A stretch of DNA of 64,000 nucleotides from Campylobacter concisus (GCF_001298465.1 NZ_CP012541.1:1736001-1800000); one strand, 5' to 3'. Positions 46,331-56,463 are shown, numbered from the stretch's first letter. The notes: generated by a model not told the origin, from the letters alone. Numbers and translations are program-made.

Positions 46331-48004
46331 TTGAGAAGCGATATAATCAAAAAAGGCTACACAAGAGCCCCACACCGCTCACTTTTGCGTGCTACTGGAC
46401 TAAAGGACGAGGACTTTGATAAGCCCTTTATCGGCGTTGCAAACAGCTTTATAGAGATCATTCCAGGGCACTTTTTCTTAAACAAATACGCACAAATTTT
46501 AAAAGATGAAATTCGCAAAAATGGCTGTATTCCATTTGAGTTTAACTGCATCGGCGTGGATGATGGCATCGCGATGGGGCATGGTGGCATGCTATATAGC
46601 TTGCCTAGCCGCGAGATCATCGCAAACTCGATAGAAACTGTGATGAACGCTCACGCGCTTGACGCACTTGTTTGTATGCCAAACTGCGACAAGATCGTCC
46701 CTGGCATGGTTATGGGTGCTTTAAGGGTCAATGTTCCAACCGTGTTTGTAAGCGGTGGCCCAATGAAAAAGGGCTACACAAAAGATGGCAAGCCAATTGA
46801 TCTTGCGACTGCGTTTGAGGCGGTTGGTAAATTTGAGACCAAAGAGATAGATGAGGCCGAGCTAAAAGATATCGAGTGCAACGCATGTCCAAGTGGTGGT
46901 AGCTGTAGTGGTATGTTTACAGCAAATTCTATGAACACGCTTTGTGAAGCGATGGGCATAGCCCTCCCTGGTAACGGCACTATCCTAGCGCTAACGCCAG
47001 AGCGTGAAGAGCTCATCAGGCAGGCTGCTCGCAGAATTTGTCAGATCGCCCTTGATGAGAAATTTAAGATAAGAAACATACTAAACGAAAAGGCGATCCG
47101 CAACGCGCTTGTCGTTGATATGGCGATGGGTGGCAGCAGCAACACCGTCCTTCACATGCTAGCCATATCAAGAGAGGCTGGCGTAAATTTAGATATCAAA
47201 GAGCTAAATAAGATCAGCCAAAACATCGCTCACATCGCTAAAATCAGCCCAAGTTTGCCAAACGTGCATATGGAGGACGTCGGTAGAGCCGGCGGTATGA
47301 ATGCGGTGATAAAAGAAATTTCACGCAGAGATAACGGCATGCTAAACCTAGACAACCTAACAGTTAGCGGCGAAACTCTTGGCGAACGCGTAAAAGCAAG
47401 TGACATCAAAGATGAAAGCGTAATACATAAGGTAGAAAATGCCTACTCGCAGGTCGGCGGACTTGCCATTTTATTTGGAAATTTAGCCGAGCAAGGCTGT
47501 GTCATCAAGACGGCCGGTATCGTTGGCGAGCGTAAATTTAGCGGCAAAGCAGTCTGCTTTAACTCGCAAGATGAAGCCATAGCTGGCATCTCAAGCGGTA
47601 AAGTCGATAAAGGCGACGTCGTCGTCATCCGCTACGAAGGTCCGCGCGGAGGCCCTGGCATGCAAGAGATGCTAAGCCCTACTTCGCTCATCATGGGGCG
47701 AGGACTTGGCGCGGACGTGGCGCTCATCACAGATGGTCGCTTTAGCGGGGCGACAAGAGGTCTAAGTATCGGCCACGTAAGCCCAGAAGCGGCTGAGGGC
47801 GGCATGATAGGCTTGCTAAAAGATGGCGATATCATCGATATAGACGTCGATAAATACGAGATAAACGTTCGCCTAAGCGAGGCTGAGATCGCAAAGAGAA
47901 GAGCGGAATTTAAGCCAGTTGATAAAGCGCTAACCTCTCGCTGGCTAAGGCAATACCGCAAACTAGTCACAAACGCAAGCAACGGAGCAGTGCTAGAAGC
48001 ATAA
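46331..48004 (+). CDS. ilvD: dihydroxy-acid dehydratase
   Basis: This 557-residue iron-sulfur enzyme makes the 2-keto acids of valine and isoleucine. Cluster ligands are in CMPNCDK (about residue 115-121) and [11 protein letters not shown] (about 186-196), and the C-terminal [19 protein letters not shown] segment is diagnostic. The start reads TTG (AAGGATCAAATTTG), supported by the conserved [17 protein letters not shown]. Length is normal. The gene is monocistronic and followed by a terminator. Confidence 0.95.
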   Translation: MRSDIIKKGYTRAPHRSLLRATGLKDEDFDKPFIGVANSFIEIIPGHFFLNKYAQILKDEIRKNGCIPFEFNCIGVDDGIAMGHGGMLYSLPSREIIANSIETVMNAHALDALVCMPNCDKIVPGMVMGALRVNVPTVFVSGGPMKKGYTKDGKPIDLATAFEAVGKFETKEIDEAELKDIECNACPSGGSCSGMFTANSMNTLCEAMGIALPGNGTILALTPEREELIRQAARRICQIALDEKFKIRNILNEKAIRNALVVDMAMGGSSNTVLHMLAISREAGVNLDIKELNKISQNIAHIAKISPSLPNVHMEDVGRAGGMNAVIKEISRRDNGMLNLDNLTVSGETLGERVKASDIKDESVIHKVENAYSQVGGLAILFGNLAEQGCVIKTAGIVGERKFSGKAVCFNSQDEAIAGISSGKVDKGDVVVIRYEGPRGGPGMQEMLSPTSLIMGRGLGADVALITDGRFSGATRGLSIGHVSPEAAEGGMIGLLKDGDIIDIDVDKYEINVRLSEAEIAKRRAEFKPVDKALTSRWLRQYRKLVTNASNGAVLEA

Positions 48005-48015
48005 AAATTTACTAT

Positions 48016-48043
48016 AAAAGCAAAGAGGCTACTCCTTGCTTTT
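48016..48043 (+). terminator. terminator of ilvD
   Basis: AAAAGCAAAGAG and CTCCTTGCTTTT form a 12-bp stem with one mismatch (loop GCTA), ending in a T run. Confidence 0.65.
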
Positions 48044-48084
48044 GTAAAAAATATTAAAATTTCTTCATTTTTTAAGGATACTAA

Positions 48085-49653
48085 ATGCAACAAGATTTCT
48101 ATTTTTATGCTGCCATATTTTTAGGAGTACTATTTTTGATTGCGATATTTGTCATCTATTCATTTAATAGAGACAAATTCGAGCTAAAAAGAAATTTGAC
48201 ACAAAAAGAGCAAGAAAATTTTGAAATTTCATCAAATCTAATAAATTTAGTATCTAAAAATAGTGAAAATCTGCAACTAATTAGCGAGCAAAAAGCAAGG
48301 CTTATGTCAAATCATGAACGTATCGACGAGCTTATCAGTGAGATAGATACGCTAAAAGCCAAAATAGCACAAAAAGACGAAGCTGAAGATGCAATGGAGC
48401 GCGTGATAAATGAGCTTAAAGAGAGTATCGGAACGGCAAATGAACGAGCTAAGAATAACGAGGCAAATTTCACTGCAACTCTAGCCGAGCTAAATCAAAA
48501 TAAAAATGCTTTAGTTGAAGCAAGCGAGAGAGAAAATAGATTAAAACGTGATATGGCTGTGCTTAGAAATGAAATAGAAGCAAAAGAAAATAGCCTAAAA
48601 GAGCAAGAGGCAAATTTATTAAAAGTAAAAAATGAGTTAAATTTGGAATTTTCTAATCTTGCAAATAAAATTTTTGAAGAAAAAAGTGCAAATTTCACAC
48701 AAAATAGCCAAAATTCTTTAGATCTTTTACTAAAGCCGCTAAAGGAGCAAATTTCAACCTTTCAAGAGCGCGTAAATGCAGTCCACGACGAATCAGTTAA
48801 AGGCATGAGCGCGCTAGGAACGCAGATTAAGCACATAAGTGAGATTGGTATCTCAATGTCAAAAGAGGCAAACTCACTAGCCACTGCACTAAAAGGTAGC
48901 AATAAAACACTTGGAAACTGGGGTGAAATACAGCTTGAACGCACATTTGAGGCTTCTGGACTTGTAAAAGATGAGCATTACTTGACGCAACAAAATTTCA
49001 AGAACGAAGAAGGCAAACGTCTTATTCCTGATTTTATAGTAAAGATACCAGATGGTAAGCATTTAATAGTTGATTCTAAAGTCTCACTTATAGCTTACGA
49101 AAAGGCTATCACAGCCAGCAATGAGGAGGAGCTAAATTTAGCATTAAAAGAGCATATTGCTTCTATGAAAAATCACATAGATGGCTTAAATAGTAAAAAT
49201 TACGGTGAGATCGTACCTGATAGTCCTGATTTTGTATTGATGTTTATACCAATTGAGCCAGCATATATCGAGGCTATGAAATTTGATAGTTCTCTTTTTG
49301 ACTATGCATTTCAAAAGCGCGTAATACTAGTTTCTCACGCTACGCTTATGCCTATTCTTCGCACAGTGGCAAATTTATGGCGCATAGAGCGTGGCAATGA
49401 AGAGGCTAAAAATATCGTAAAGAGTGCGATTAAAATTTATGATAAAGTCCGCAATGTGACCGAGCATATGAATAGACTTAGCAATACACTAAATACTGCA
49501 AATAAACATTTTAACGCCCTTGCATCAAGTTTTAGTGGTAGAGATGGCCTTGTTAGTAGACTTGAAAATTTTAAACGCTTGTCCCCAGATGAGCAAAAAG
49601 ATATAGAAGTAAAAGAGATCGGCGTAAATAACGAATTAGAAAAAGAGGATTAG
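48085..49653 (+). CDS. rmuC: RmuC-type DNA recombination protein
   Basis: The 522-residue protein has an N-terminal membrane anchor (FYFYAAIFLGVLFLIAIFVIYSF), a long coiled-coil (about residues 30-210), and the RmuC nuclease-like domain with GNWGEIQLER (about residue 273) and VDSKVSLIAYEKA (about 331). RmuC proteins limit DNA inversion and rearrangement. The start has TTAAGGATAC. The C terminus is charged. Confidence 0.92.
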   Translation: MQQDFYFYAAIFLGVLFLIAIFVIYSFNRDKFELKRNLTQKEQENFEISSNLINLVSKNSENLQLISEQKARLMSNHERIDELISEIDTLKAKIAQKDEAEDAMERVINELKESIGTANERAKNNEANFTATLAELNQNKNALVEASERENRLKRDMAVLRNEIEAKENSLKEQEANLLKVKNELNLEFSNLANKIFEEKSANFTQNSQNSLDLLLKPLKEQISTFQERVNAVHDESVKGMSALGTQIKHISEIGISMSKEANSLATALKGSNKTLGNWGEIQLERTFEASGLVKDEHYLTQQNFKNEEGKRLIPDFIVKIPDGKHLIVDSKVSLIAYEKAITASNEEELNLALKEHIASMKNHIDGLNSKNYGEIVPDSPDFVLMFIPIEPAYIEAMKFDSSLFDYAFQKRVILVSHATLMPILRTVANLWRIERGNEEAKNIVKSAIKIYDKVRNVTEHMNRLSNTLNTANKHFNALASSFSGRDGLVSRLENFKRLSPDEQKDIEVKEIGVNNELEKED

Positions 49654-49655
49654 GA

Positions 49656-49678
49656 TATGGCTAGAAAAACTAGCCATA
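49656..49678. terminator. bidirectional terminator after rmuC
   Basis: TATGGCTAG and CTAGCCATA form a 9-bp hairpin with an AAAAA loop between the convergent rmuC and DUF5339-like genes. Confidence 0.7.
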
Positions 49679-49682
49679 AAAT

Positions 49683-49973
49683 TTATTTTAAAAGACCTTG
49701 TTTTTTCATTTGTTCCATTACTTGAGCAAACATCTCTTTAGCTTGTTTGCAAGTAGTGTCTTGTTGCTCTTTTGGAAGTGCAGCAAGTTGGTCCATTGAT
49801 TGTTTCTTTTGATCTTCATAAATTTTTACTTGTTGCTCTTGACCAGCTTTTTTGTAAGCTTCGACCATTTTGTCGATGTCTGAGAAGTATGATTTGCAAG
49901 TATCTGTAAGATCTGCAGCGTTTAGGCTTAGTGCAAAGCCAAGAGTAGTTAAAACTAAAAGTGATTTTTTCAT
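49683..49973 (-). CDS. small secreted protein, DUF5339 type
   Basis: The 96-residue protein has a signal peptide (MKKSLLVLTTLGFALSLNAADL). The mature part has a helical repeat with two cysteines (DTCKSYF and DTTCKQAKEMF), as in DUF5339 proteins of Campylobacter and Haemophilus. It is probably a periplasmic protein with a disulfide. Function is unknown. The start has AAGGAGAAAG. Confidence 0.7.
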   Translation of the reverse strand: MKKSLLVLTTLGFALSLNAADLTDTCKSYFSDIDKMVEAYKKAGQEQQVKIYEDQKKQSMDQLAALPKEQQDTTCKQAKEMFAQVMEQMKKQGLLK

Positions 49974-50037
49974 CTCTTTCTCCTTGTGAAAATTTGAAAG
50001 AATTGTATCATTTTTATAATATTTTATGACTTAAATT

Positions 50038-50065
50038 AATAGCCAAGACAAGCGTCTTGGCTATT
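50038..50065 (-). terminator. terminator of the desulforubrerythrin gene
   Basis: AATAGCCAAGAC and GTCTTGGCTATT form a perfect 12-bp stem with an AAGC loop just after the minus-strand stop at 50075; AT-rich sequence follows. Confidence 0.75.
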
Positions 50066-50074
50066 TTTGGCTTT

Positions 50075-50719
50075 TTAGCCTAGAAATTCGCGTTTAAAAT
50101 ACTCTTTTGGAGCTTTGCAAAGTGGGCAAGCGCCTGGAGCTTTTTTGCCTCTATGAACGTGTCCACATACCTCACAAACCCAGATATCTTCCTCATCGCT
50201 CTCAAAAAAGCCCTCTTCATCAAGCATCTTTTTAAGCTCTAAATACTCTCTTTCATGCTCAACCTCGACCTTGCCGATCGCGTTAAATAGCCTCTCAACA
50301 TCTCTTAGCTCTTCTTCTTTTGCGATCTTTGCAAAGTCTGGATACATCGTCGTATGCTCGTAGTTTTCGCCAGCTGCAGCGTCAAGTAAATTTTTATCCA
50401 TCTTATCGATCGGATCGTTCATCATCTCGTGATATTTCTTAAACTCAGCCCTTGCGTGCCATTTCTCGTTTTCAGCTGCTTCGTAAAAGTGTCTGGCTAT
50501 TGCGTGATAGCCTGCTTCTTTGGCTAGGTCGCCGTAAAGCTCGTACTTGCTTCTAGCTTGTGACTCGCCAGCAAATGCCTTCATTAAATTTACTGCTGTT
50601 AAATTTTCAGTCACACATTTCATCTCTTCGCCGCAACAGGTTAGTGTGCCGCCACCAACTTTTTGTACCTCGATCTCGTTGCCGCATTTTTCGCATTTGT
50701 ATGTTTCATACTGTCTCAT
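50075..50719 (-). CDS. desulforubrerythrin
   Basis: The 214-residue protein joins three metal domains: an N-terminal desulforedoxin-like zinc or iron site (CEKCGNEIE and CCGEEM, about residues 9-30), a central diiron rubrerythrin domain with EAENEKWHARAEF (about 75-90) and EHEREY, and a C-terminal rubredoxin (CEVCGHVHRG and CPLCKAP). The C. jejuni homologue is a peroxide-scavenging desulforubrerythrin. The start at 50719 has TAGGAGTCAAA; a longer in-frame start has no such site. Confidence 0.92.
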   Translation of the reverse strand: MRQYETYKCEKCGNEIEVQKVGGGTLTCCGEEMKCVTENLTAVNLMKAFAGESQARSKYELYGDLAKEAGYHAIARHFYEAAENEKWHARAEFKKYHEMMNDPIDKMDKNLLDAAAGENYEHTTMYPDFAKIAKEEELRDVERLFNAIGKVEVEHEREYLELKKMLDEEGFFESDEEDIWVCEVCGHVHRGKKAPGACPLCKAPKEYFKREFLG

Positions 50720-50812
50720 TTTGACTCCTATTTTGATAAATTTTGATTGGATTATAACCAAATAATTAAAATAAGTAAATAATAATTTTTATTGATAACG
50801 TATATTATTATT

Positions 50813-51037
50813 TTATTTTTTACACAAAATTTGCGTGAGTTTTGTTACAAATGGAGAGACTAGCAAAAGCACAGGATATGCTACCACAAAAGCTTTCATG
50901 TAAGCTATAAGCCAAATTTTAACAAAGCCATCAACAAAACCAAGGTTTAGATATGTCAGCACAAATGACATGAAAAAAGCCATAAATGCTGACATTATAA
51001 ACGCAAAAACATATTTATAAAATTTTACTGGTATCAT
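50813..51037 (-). CDS. DUF2798 membrane protein
   Basis: The 74-residue protein has two membrane helices (about residues 8-28 and 45-65), with the family spacing FAFIMSAFMAFFMSFVLTYLNLG. The function is unknown. Its start overlaps the stop of the flavodoxin-fold gene by 4 bases, so it is its translational partner. Confidence 0.75.
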   Translation of the reverse strand: MIPVKFYKYVFAFIMSAFMAFFMSFVLTYLNLGFVDGFVKIWLIAYMKAFVVAYPVLLLVSPFVTKLTQILCKK

Positions 51038-51594
51038 GAAATTTTGCCTATCAGCTCCCCTAGTCTCTTTGCATGATCAAGCGCCTTTTGCCTCATCAAA
51101 GCAAGCTTTGCCTCATCGTGTCTGCTTTGATATGATAGCCCTCCGCTATAAATATATCCTGCAAACTCCATGCCACAAGTATTTGCTAACGCCTTAAGCG
51201 GCGGTAAAAACTCCTCTATCTCATAGCGCTGAAGTGCTTCTTTTTTATAAAGCTCCTCAGGCGCACCAGAAGTAAATGAAAGCACTAGCTTCTTGCCACG
51301 TAGCTTATCTCCGCTGCTACCATGAGAGAAGCCATGAACTAGCACGTCTTCAAACCACTTTTGTAAAAGTGATGGCACACCGTACCAGAAAAATGGATAA
51401 ACAAGCACGATCACATCAGCCTTTACTAGCTTTTCTTGCTCGGCTTTTACGTCTATCACGTAGTTTTTATAAAGCTCGCTTAGTATGTCAAATTTAGCCT
51501 CTGGCAAGTGCTTTTTTAGCTCGCCCAAGATTATCTTATTTGCAAAGGAATTTTCAAGGTCAGTGTGACCTGATACAACTAAAATTTCACTCAT
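51034..51594 (-). CDS. flavodoxin-fold NAD(P)H oxidoreductase
   Basis: The 186-residue protein starts MSEILVVSGHTDLENSFANK, with a typical phosphate loop, then has LVYPFFWYGVPSLLQKWFEDV, a conserved quinone-reductase segment of the MdaB/KefF family. It should reduce quinones or similar acceptors. It lies 15 bases downstream of the broken tannase gene in the same direction and may be in its operon. Compare the paralogue at 38101. Confidence 0.82.
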   Translation of the reverse strand: MSEILVVSGHTDLENSFANKIILGELKKHLPEAKFDILSELYKNYVIDVKAEQEKLVKADVIVLVYPFFWYGVPSLLQKWFEDVLVHGFSHGSSGDKLRGKKLVLSFTSGAPEELYKKEALQRYEIEEFLPPLKALANTCGMEFAGYIYSGGLSYQSRHDEAKLALMRQKALDHAKRLGELIGKIS

Positions 51595-51609
51595 TTTTGC
51601 CCCTTAAAT

Positions 51610-52842
51610 TTACTTGCAAACAAAGCTACTTGCCTTGCTCGCATCTGCGCCCACGTATGTGGCCACCTTTGGATAGGCACACACTAGAAATTCCTTGCCA
51701 GCGTAGGTCTTGCTTTTTGCTAGCATGCTCTTTGGCGCTTCGCCCTTTTCGTGCCACGCCTCAAGCGCACCTAAAGGATCCACGTCATCTATGCCGTTGC
51801 CGCCACCGCAGTGATTTAGCCCTGGCAGTGCAAAAAATGCCACGAAATTTTGGCTATTTTCATTATCAGCTTCTAGCTTTTTAAACCAGTCCCTTTGATC
51901 TTTTGCTGAGAAAACTGGGTCTGAGACGCCAGTTACTATGATGAGCTTGCCGCCATTTGCGCTAAATGTGCTAAGGCTTGTTGAGATGGCGTCATTTACC
52001 GCCGCAGTCTCGAAAGTCTTTGGCGTGTCTTTGTCAAAGTCGAAATTTATCGTGTCAAAATTTGGCTGCGCTGGTGTCAAAAAGTAGTAATTCACCGAGC
52101 CGCTAGAAAGCGTGATATTTCTAGCGTTTGGCTTGGCACTTTGCGAGTCACCTAGTTTCCATTGCCTCCAGCCCTCAGCGCTCACGCCTGAGTCGTAAAA
52201 CCAGCCACTATAAATTTGCTCGCCCTTGCTGTTTTTAGCTCCGTTAAAGATTTTTTCGATTGCCTCTATCTTTTGCTTTGCTAATTTTAGACTTTTTGGA
52301 TCAAATTTGCACGTTTCCCAAGCATTTATGATCCCATCTTTTAGTCCGTCCAAGTAGTCTAGCCTTGCTTGCTGATCTAGCCCAAACTCAGTCGTTGGCT
52401 CTGGGTGTCCTGAGTTTGTTGTAACGACCGCGTAGCCTCTAAGAAGCGCTGGCGTGGCTGTGCTTGTTCGTATCGGCACTGCACCAAGAGCAGGCACTAA
52501 AAAGCCGTCCATACCGCCCCCGCCTTGAAATAAAAATTTCTCATTCCACTGCTATGGCAGCCTTAGCTCGTAGTCGATGTCATACTCTTTGCCGTCCGAG
52601 CCTACGCGTCTATATAGCTTGCCATGCACCACGCAGTGAGGCTTTGCTTTGATATTATTTTTACTACCACCAGTTAGCGTGGACATCTTATCGGCTGATA
52701 CTTCGCTACTCTCATTCCACACCGTATCTATCATCTCGTTGTTTAAAATTTTCACATCTTTTAAGCTCTCGCATCCTGTCTTATCAATGATAAAAGCCGT
52801 GCTGCACAAGTGCTAGTGCGTAAAAAGTGAAATTTTATTCAT
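51610..52842 (-). pseudogene. tannase/feruloyl esterase (subtype A), broken
   Basis: The frame runs from ATG at 52842 (MNKISLFTH, GGGGAT site) but meets TAG at once (about 52815), then resumes at C-S-T-A-F. The body of the protein continues with YDIDYELRLP, then an in-frame TAG at 52552-52554, then QWNEKFLFQGGGGMDG, the tannase/feruloyl esterase motif around the nucleophile region, and continues to 51610 with the acid and histidine parts (SDPVF, LNHCGGGNG). Two stops in one reading frame indicate decay, unless sequence errors occurred. The signal peptide also looks corrupted by indels. Confidence 0.8.
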
Positions 52843-52850
52843 AATATCCC

Positions 52851-53531
52851 CTAAAATTTTACCTTACTAAACGAGATCTCATTTTTTAGACCAAAGCCGT
52901 CAATTTCGTCTATAAGCCCTGCCCGCTCTTTGGCGTAAACTTTGTAGTTTTCGCTGTGGCGGTAGCTCTCAAAGCTAGCCTCATCTTTGTAAATTTCAAC
53001 CAGCACCCACTTGTTAGGCGCGTATTTTTGACTAAAGGCAAACTGCGCGTAAGCTCCCTCATCTACGCTTTTTTGCATATATTTTTTGATAATCTTTTCA
53101 AATTTCGCATCACTATTTGCCAAAAGGCTTAAATTTGTGATGTGAAAGTAGCTATCTTTTAGGCGCTCTGGGGTTAAATTTTTAGAAAAAGTAGCCCGTT
53201 TTTTCAAGCTTATAGCCTTTTTGCTAGCCAAAATTTCAGCGCTCGCACTTGCAAATTTCTTATAGTGCGCTGAAGCTACATGCTTTTTATAAGCTGTCTC
53301 GTCCTTGTAAAACTCAAGCACGTAAAATAACTCCGGCTTACTCTTTGCGCTCATGAAAAATATCGCCTGCGTTCCTGGTTCGCTCTTTGAGCTAAGAATA
53401 TTTTCCCTGCCAAGCTCTTTTAGCAAAGTCTTGTTATTTGGCGTCGCAAGTAGCTCATGTAAGCTCACTTTTACCTCTACGCCAAAGGCAAAAGCCGCCA
53501 AAAATACTAATAAAAATAGCTTTTTAAACAT
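52851..53531 (-). CDS. secreted protein with two antibiotic-biosynthesis-monooxygenase-like domains
   Basis: The 226-residue protein has a signal peptide (MFKKLFLLVFLAAFAFGVEV) and two repeats of a ferredoxin-like fold as in ABM monooxygenases, with the pattern FYVLEFYKDETAYKKHVAS repeated as WVLVEIYKDEASFESYRHS. ABM proteins can oxidise or degrade quinones and aromatic compounds without cofactors. It sits between the two tannase-type genes, 8 and 16 bases away, so it is probably in the same operon. Confidence 0.75.
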   Translation of the reverse strand: MFKKLFLLVFLAAFAFGVEVKVSLHELLATPNNKTLLKELGRENILSSKSEPGTQAIFFMSAKSKPELFYVLEFYKDETAYKKHVASAHYKKFASASAEILASKKAISLKKRATFSKNLTPERLKDSYFHITNLSLLANSDAKFEKIIKKYMQKSVDEGAYAQFAFSQKYAPNKWVLVEIYKDEASFESYRHSENYKVYAKERAGLIDEIDGFGLKNEISFSKVKF

Positions 53532-53547
53532 AAAAATTCCTATAAAT

Positions 53548-54984
53548 TTATCTTTCTATTACTCTTTTAATCCAAGCAAAAAGCTCATCAAGGTCGTAGT
53601 CGCCGCCATGTACTTGTCCCCATACCGCTTCGAAATCAACCTCTTTGCCAGCATTTTTAAGCGAGAGTGCGAGCATAGCAGGCACGGCAAGAGCTAGATC
53701 GGTGTCGTTTGTGCCCTGCCTTATGCGGTAAAATTTCGCCGCCTCTTTGTTTGTGGCGTAGCTCATCGCATTCATCATCTTTATGACGCCAGCATCCGCC
53801 ATCTCGCCGCCACTTCGCTCTTTTGCAAATTTAGTAAAGTGCTTTGCAGGCGTTTTGCTGTCACCAAAGAGATCGTTTTCAGGGTTTTCTAGCCCAAATC
53901 CGTCAAAGGCAACCACCGCTTTGGTGCGTTTTAGCGAGGCGATGAAGTCTTCAAGCTTAAATGTATATCCAAGCGAGCAACCCTGCGTATCAAGAGTTAT
54001 AAATTTAGGTATGAGCGTATTTTTGTCGCTGCTTTTTGTAGCGGTAAATGCCTTTGAGATGAGAGCGTTTATATACTCTTTGAAGCTACCCTCGCCATTT
54101 TCATCAAGGCTTAGTGCGTGGCCTTTGGCGTCTTTTAAATTTAGCGAGTTTAGATAGGCTGGGAATTTACTCTTTAGCTCGCGCGAGAGCTCTTTTTGCG
54201 TGGCGTTTAGCTCGCCTTTGATCATCTTTGGCTTTTTGCCTCTGTCGTTAAAAGTGCTCGCATCAAAGCTTGAAAAATCAATACTTTCAAATTTATCCAA
54301 ATCCCCAAACATCCACTCATACGCCTCGTCTTCATGCTCCAAATTTGTAACAGGGCAGTAAGCTGAAGCGGCATAAATTTGATCGTCCGCCTTTGCAGCG
54401 CCTAGCTCTTTAAGATATGGCTCATACTCTTTTGCGCAAGCGCTCGTGCCTAGAAGTGCCGACATCGCGCCACCTGTGCTCGTACCATTTGAGATGATTT
54501 TATTTGCGTCGCCTGGCATAATTTTGTCGTTAAATTTAAGATATCTAACAGCCGCTTTTAGATCGATTATCGTAGCTGGGGCTTTGCCGATGAAGCGCTC
54601 GCCCTCTTTTAGCGTCCTGCCTCTAGCGCCAACGCTCGCCACGACATAGCCTCTAAGAAGCGCTTCGAGGGTGGCATTTGGTTTTTCGTTTTGGATTTCT
54701 GGCTTTAAAGGCATTGCTGGCATGTAGCCACCTATCGCATTTGGCATAAAAATAGTTGCCTTTTGGTCGCTAAATTTACCCTCTGGCACATAAAAATTTA
54801 GCACCTCATAGTCGCTAGCTGGCTTTGCCACATAGACTATGCCCTCATAAGCTCTAAATTTAAGCGTCCTCTCGCCAACTTGCACGCTTTTTAGCTCAAA
54901 TTTCTTTTCATCAAATTTAAGCTCGCCGCCAAAGCAAGCGCCTACCAAACAAACCCCTAAAATAGCAACTCTAACGCATTTCAT
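53548..54984 (-). CDS. secreted subtype B tannase (alpha/beta hydrolase)
   Basis: The 478-residue protein has a signal peptide (MKCVRVAILGVCLVGACFGG) and an alpha/beta-hydrolase with the nucleophile motif GTSTGG (about residue 168), an acid in QGTNDTDLA (about 430) and the catalytic His in WGQVHGGDYD (about 460). This is the arrangement of bacterial subtype B tannases such as TanB, which split gallate esters. The exact substrate is inferred. It belongs to an operon on the minus strand with the ABM-like gene. Confidence 0.78.
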   Translation of the reverse strand: MKCVRVAILGVCLVGACFGGELKFDEKKFELKSVQVGERTLKFRAYEGIVYVAKPASDYEVLNFYVPEGKFSDQKATIFMPNAIGGYMPAMPLKPEIQNEKPNATLEALLRGYVVASVGARGRTLKEGERFIGKAPATIIDLKAAVRYLKFNDKIMPGDANKIISNGTSTGGAMSALLGTSACAKEYEPYLKELGAAKADDQIYAASAYCPVTNLEHEDEAYEWMFGDLDKFESIDFSSFDASTFNDRGKKPKMIKGELNATQKELSRELKSKFPAYLNSLNLKDAKGHALSLDENGEGSFKEYINALISKAFTATKSSDKNTLIPKFITLDTQGCSLGYTFKLEDFIASLKRTKAVVAFDGFGLENPENDLFGDSKTPAKHFTKFAKERSGGEMADAGVIKMMNAMSYATNKEAAKFYRIRQGTNDTDLALAVPAMLALSLKNAGKEVDFEAVWGQVHGGDYDLDELFAWIKRVIER

Positions 54985-55022
54985 GATCTGCCTTTTTATT
55001 TTGTCCTACTTTTTGTTTCGCT

Positions 55023-55047
55023 AGCCTTGGCGTAGGCTACCAAGGCT
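55023..55047 (-). terminator. hairpin after the SDR gene
   Basis: AGCCTTGG and CCAAGGCT form an 8-bp hairpin with a 9-base loop, just after the SDR stop at 55055 on the minus strand. No T run is present, so this is a weak call. Confidence 0.4.
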
Positions 55048-55054
55048 TTAAGGC

Positions 55055-55825
55055 CTAGTTATCTTTTGGCTTATACTTGATCGCATAGTCAAATTTAGGC
55101 TGGTGCAGTGAAAACTCAAAGCTATCTCTATCGACCGAGCCAACGCAGTAGTGGCTATCATAAAGGCGTAGCAAAAACTCCGCCATCTGTTCGCTCGTGT
55201 GGTACTTTTTAAACGCTTTGTCGTAGTCGTAGCTCTCTTTACTGGTTGCCACCATGCCAAATTCTGTTTTTGTGGCAGCTGGAGCTAGCACTTTTGCTTG
55301 CATCTTTGCCTGCTTGTCCTGTGCTAGCTCGTGGTAAAGCCCCTCACTAAAGGCACTTACGAAAAATTTACTAGCGCAGTACGTGACCGCGTTTGGCACG
55401 ATCTTGTAGCCACCTATTGAAGAGATATTTATAAGCTGCGTATCTTTGTCTTTGTATTTTTTAGTAAAGAGCGTTGAGAGCGTGACAAGGGAGATGATGT
55501 TTAAATTTATCATCTGTGTGATTTTTTCTAAATTTTGCTCGCCGACCTTGTTATAGTCGCCAAAGCCAGCGTTATTTATAAGTGCTTTTAGTTCAAATTT
55601 TTCTAATTTTTGCCAAAGAGAAAGAGCATTTTCTTGTTTTGAAAGGTCGCAAAGCTCTATCACCACATCGACATTTGCAAATTTAGCTATCTCGCTTTTT
55701 AGCTCCTTTAAAAGCTCGCCACGCCTTGCAATAAGGATCAAATTTTCCCCACGCCTCGCAAATGCCTTTGCCACGGCCGCTCCTATGCCTGAGCTTGCTC
55801 CAGTGATGGCGATATATCTTTTCAC
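55055..55825 (-). CDS. short-chain dehydrogenase/reductase
   Basis: The 256-residue protein is a classical SDR. It has the NAD(P) motif TGASSGIGAAVAKAF (about residue 7), NNAG (about 87) and the catalytic YCASKF (about 153), with a serine 13 residues before. The substrate is unknown. The start overlaps the end of the upstream SDR-like gene by 4 bases, so translation is coupled. Confidence 0.85.
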   Translation of the reverse strand: MKRYIAITGASSGIGAAVAKAFARRGENLILIARRGELLKELKSEIAKFANVDVVIELCDLSKQENALSLWQKLEKFELKALINNAGFGDYNKVGEQNLEKITQMINLNIISLVTLSTLFTKKYKDKDTQLINISSIGGYKIVPNAVTYCASKFFVSAFSEGLYHELAQDKQAKMQAKVLAPAATKTEFGMVATSKESYDYDKAFKKYHTSEQMAEFLLRLYDSHYCVGSVDRDSFEFSLHQPKFDYAIKYKPKDN

Positions 55826-56463
55826 TTTGCATACTCCATCGGACTATAAATTTTGACACCCTCGCTGTGGTCATCTTGCGCTACTTGCACGATCACTTTA
55901 GCGATATCAGCCGCCTTCATCGGTCTATACTCGTCAAAAAAGCCTTTTGGGATAAATTTAAACGCCTTTATCGCCAGATACTCACCAAGCCTAAAGTCCT
56001 TTCTCTCAGCCTCGATAAGTGGCAGTCTGGCGATATGAAATGAGCTATATCCAAGCTCTTTTATCTTTGCTTCTGCTTGACCTTTTGCCTTTAGGTAAAA
56101 CGAGCCTGACTTTCTACTAGCACCTGCAGCCGAGAGCAAGACAAAACGTTTTGCACCGCACTCCAAGCCAAATTTCGCAAAATTTATCGGATAGGTCACA
56201 TCGACTTTATAAAACTGCTCTTTGTGCTTTGCTGCTTTCATCGTCGTGCCAAGCGCACAAAATACGTCATCAGCGATAAATGGCACCTCATCTTTTAGCT
56301 CATCAAAATTTATTACTTTTACTTCAAGCTTTTCATGAGTAAATTTTAGCTCGTGCCTAGCAAGGGCGATAACCTTGTTGTAATGCTCGCTCACGCATAA
56401 ATTTTTTAAAATCTCACTTCCCAAAGCACCGCTAGCTCCAGCTATAAGGGCGATCTTTTTCAT
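55822..56463 (-). CDS. NAD(P)-binding protein, atypical SDR
   Basis: The 213-residue protein has the Rossmann start IAGASGALGSEILKNL and a middle KRFVLLSAAGASRKSGSFYLKAKGQAE, a pattern of atypical SDRs such as the HTATIP2-like oxidoreductases. The catalytic Tyr-Lys is in YLKAKG. It precedes the classical SDR with a 4-base overlap, so both act in one unit. Confidence 0.75.
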   Translation of the reverse strand: MKKIALIAGASGALGSEILKNLCVSEHYNKVIALARHELKFTHEKLEVKVINFDELKDEVPFIADDVFCALGTTMKAAKHKEQFYKVDVTYPINFAKFGLECGAKRFVLLSAAGASRKSGSFYLKAKGQAEAKIKELGYSSFHIARLPLIEAERKDFRLGEYLAIKAFKFIPKGFFDEYRPMKAADIAKVIVQVAQDDHSEGVKIYSPMEYAK

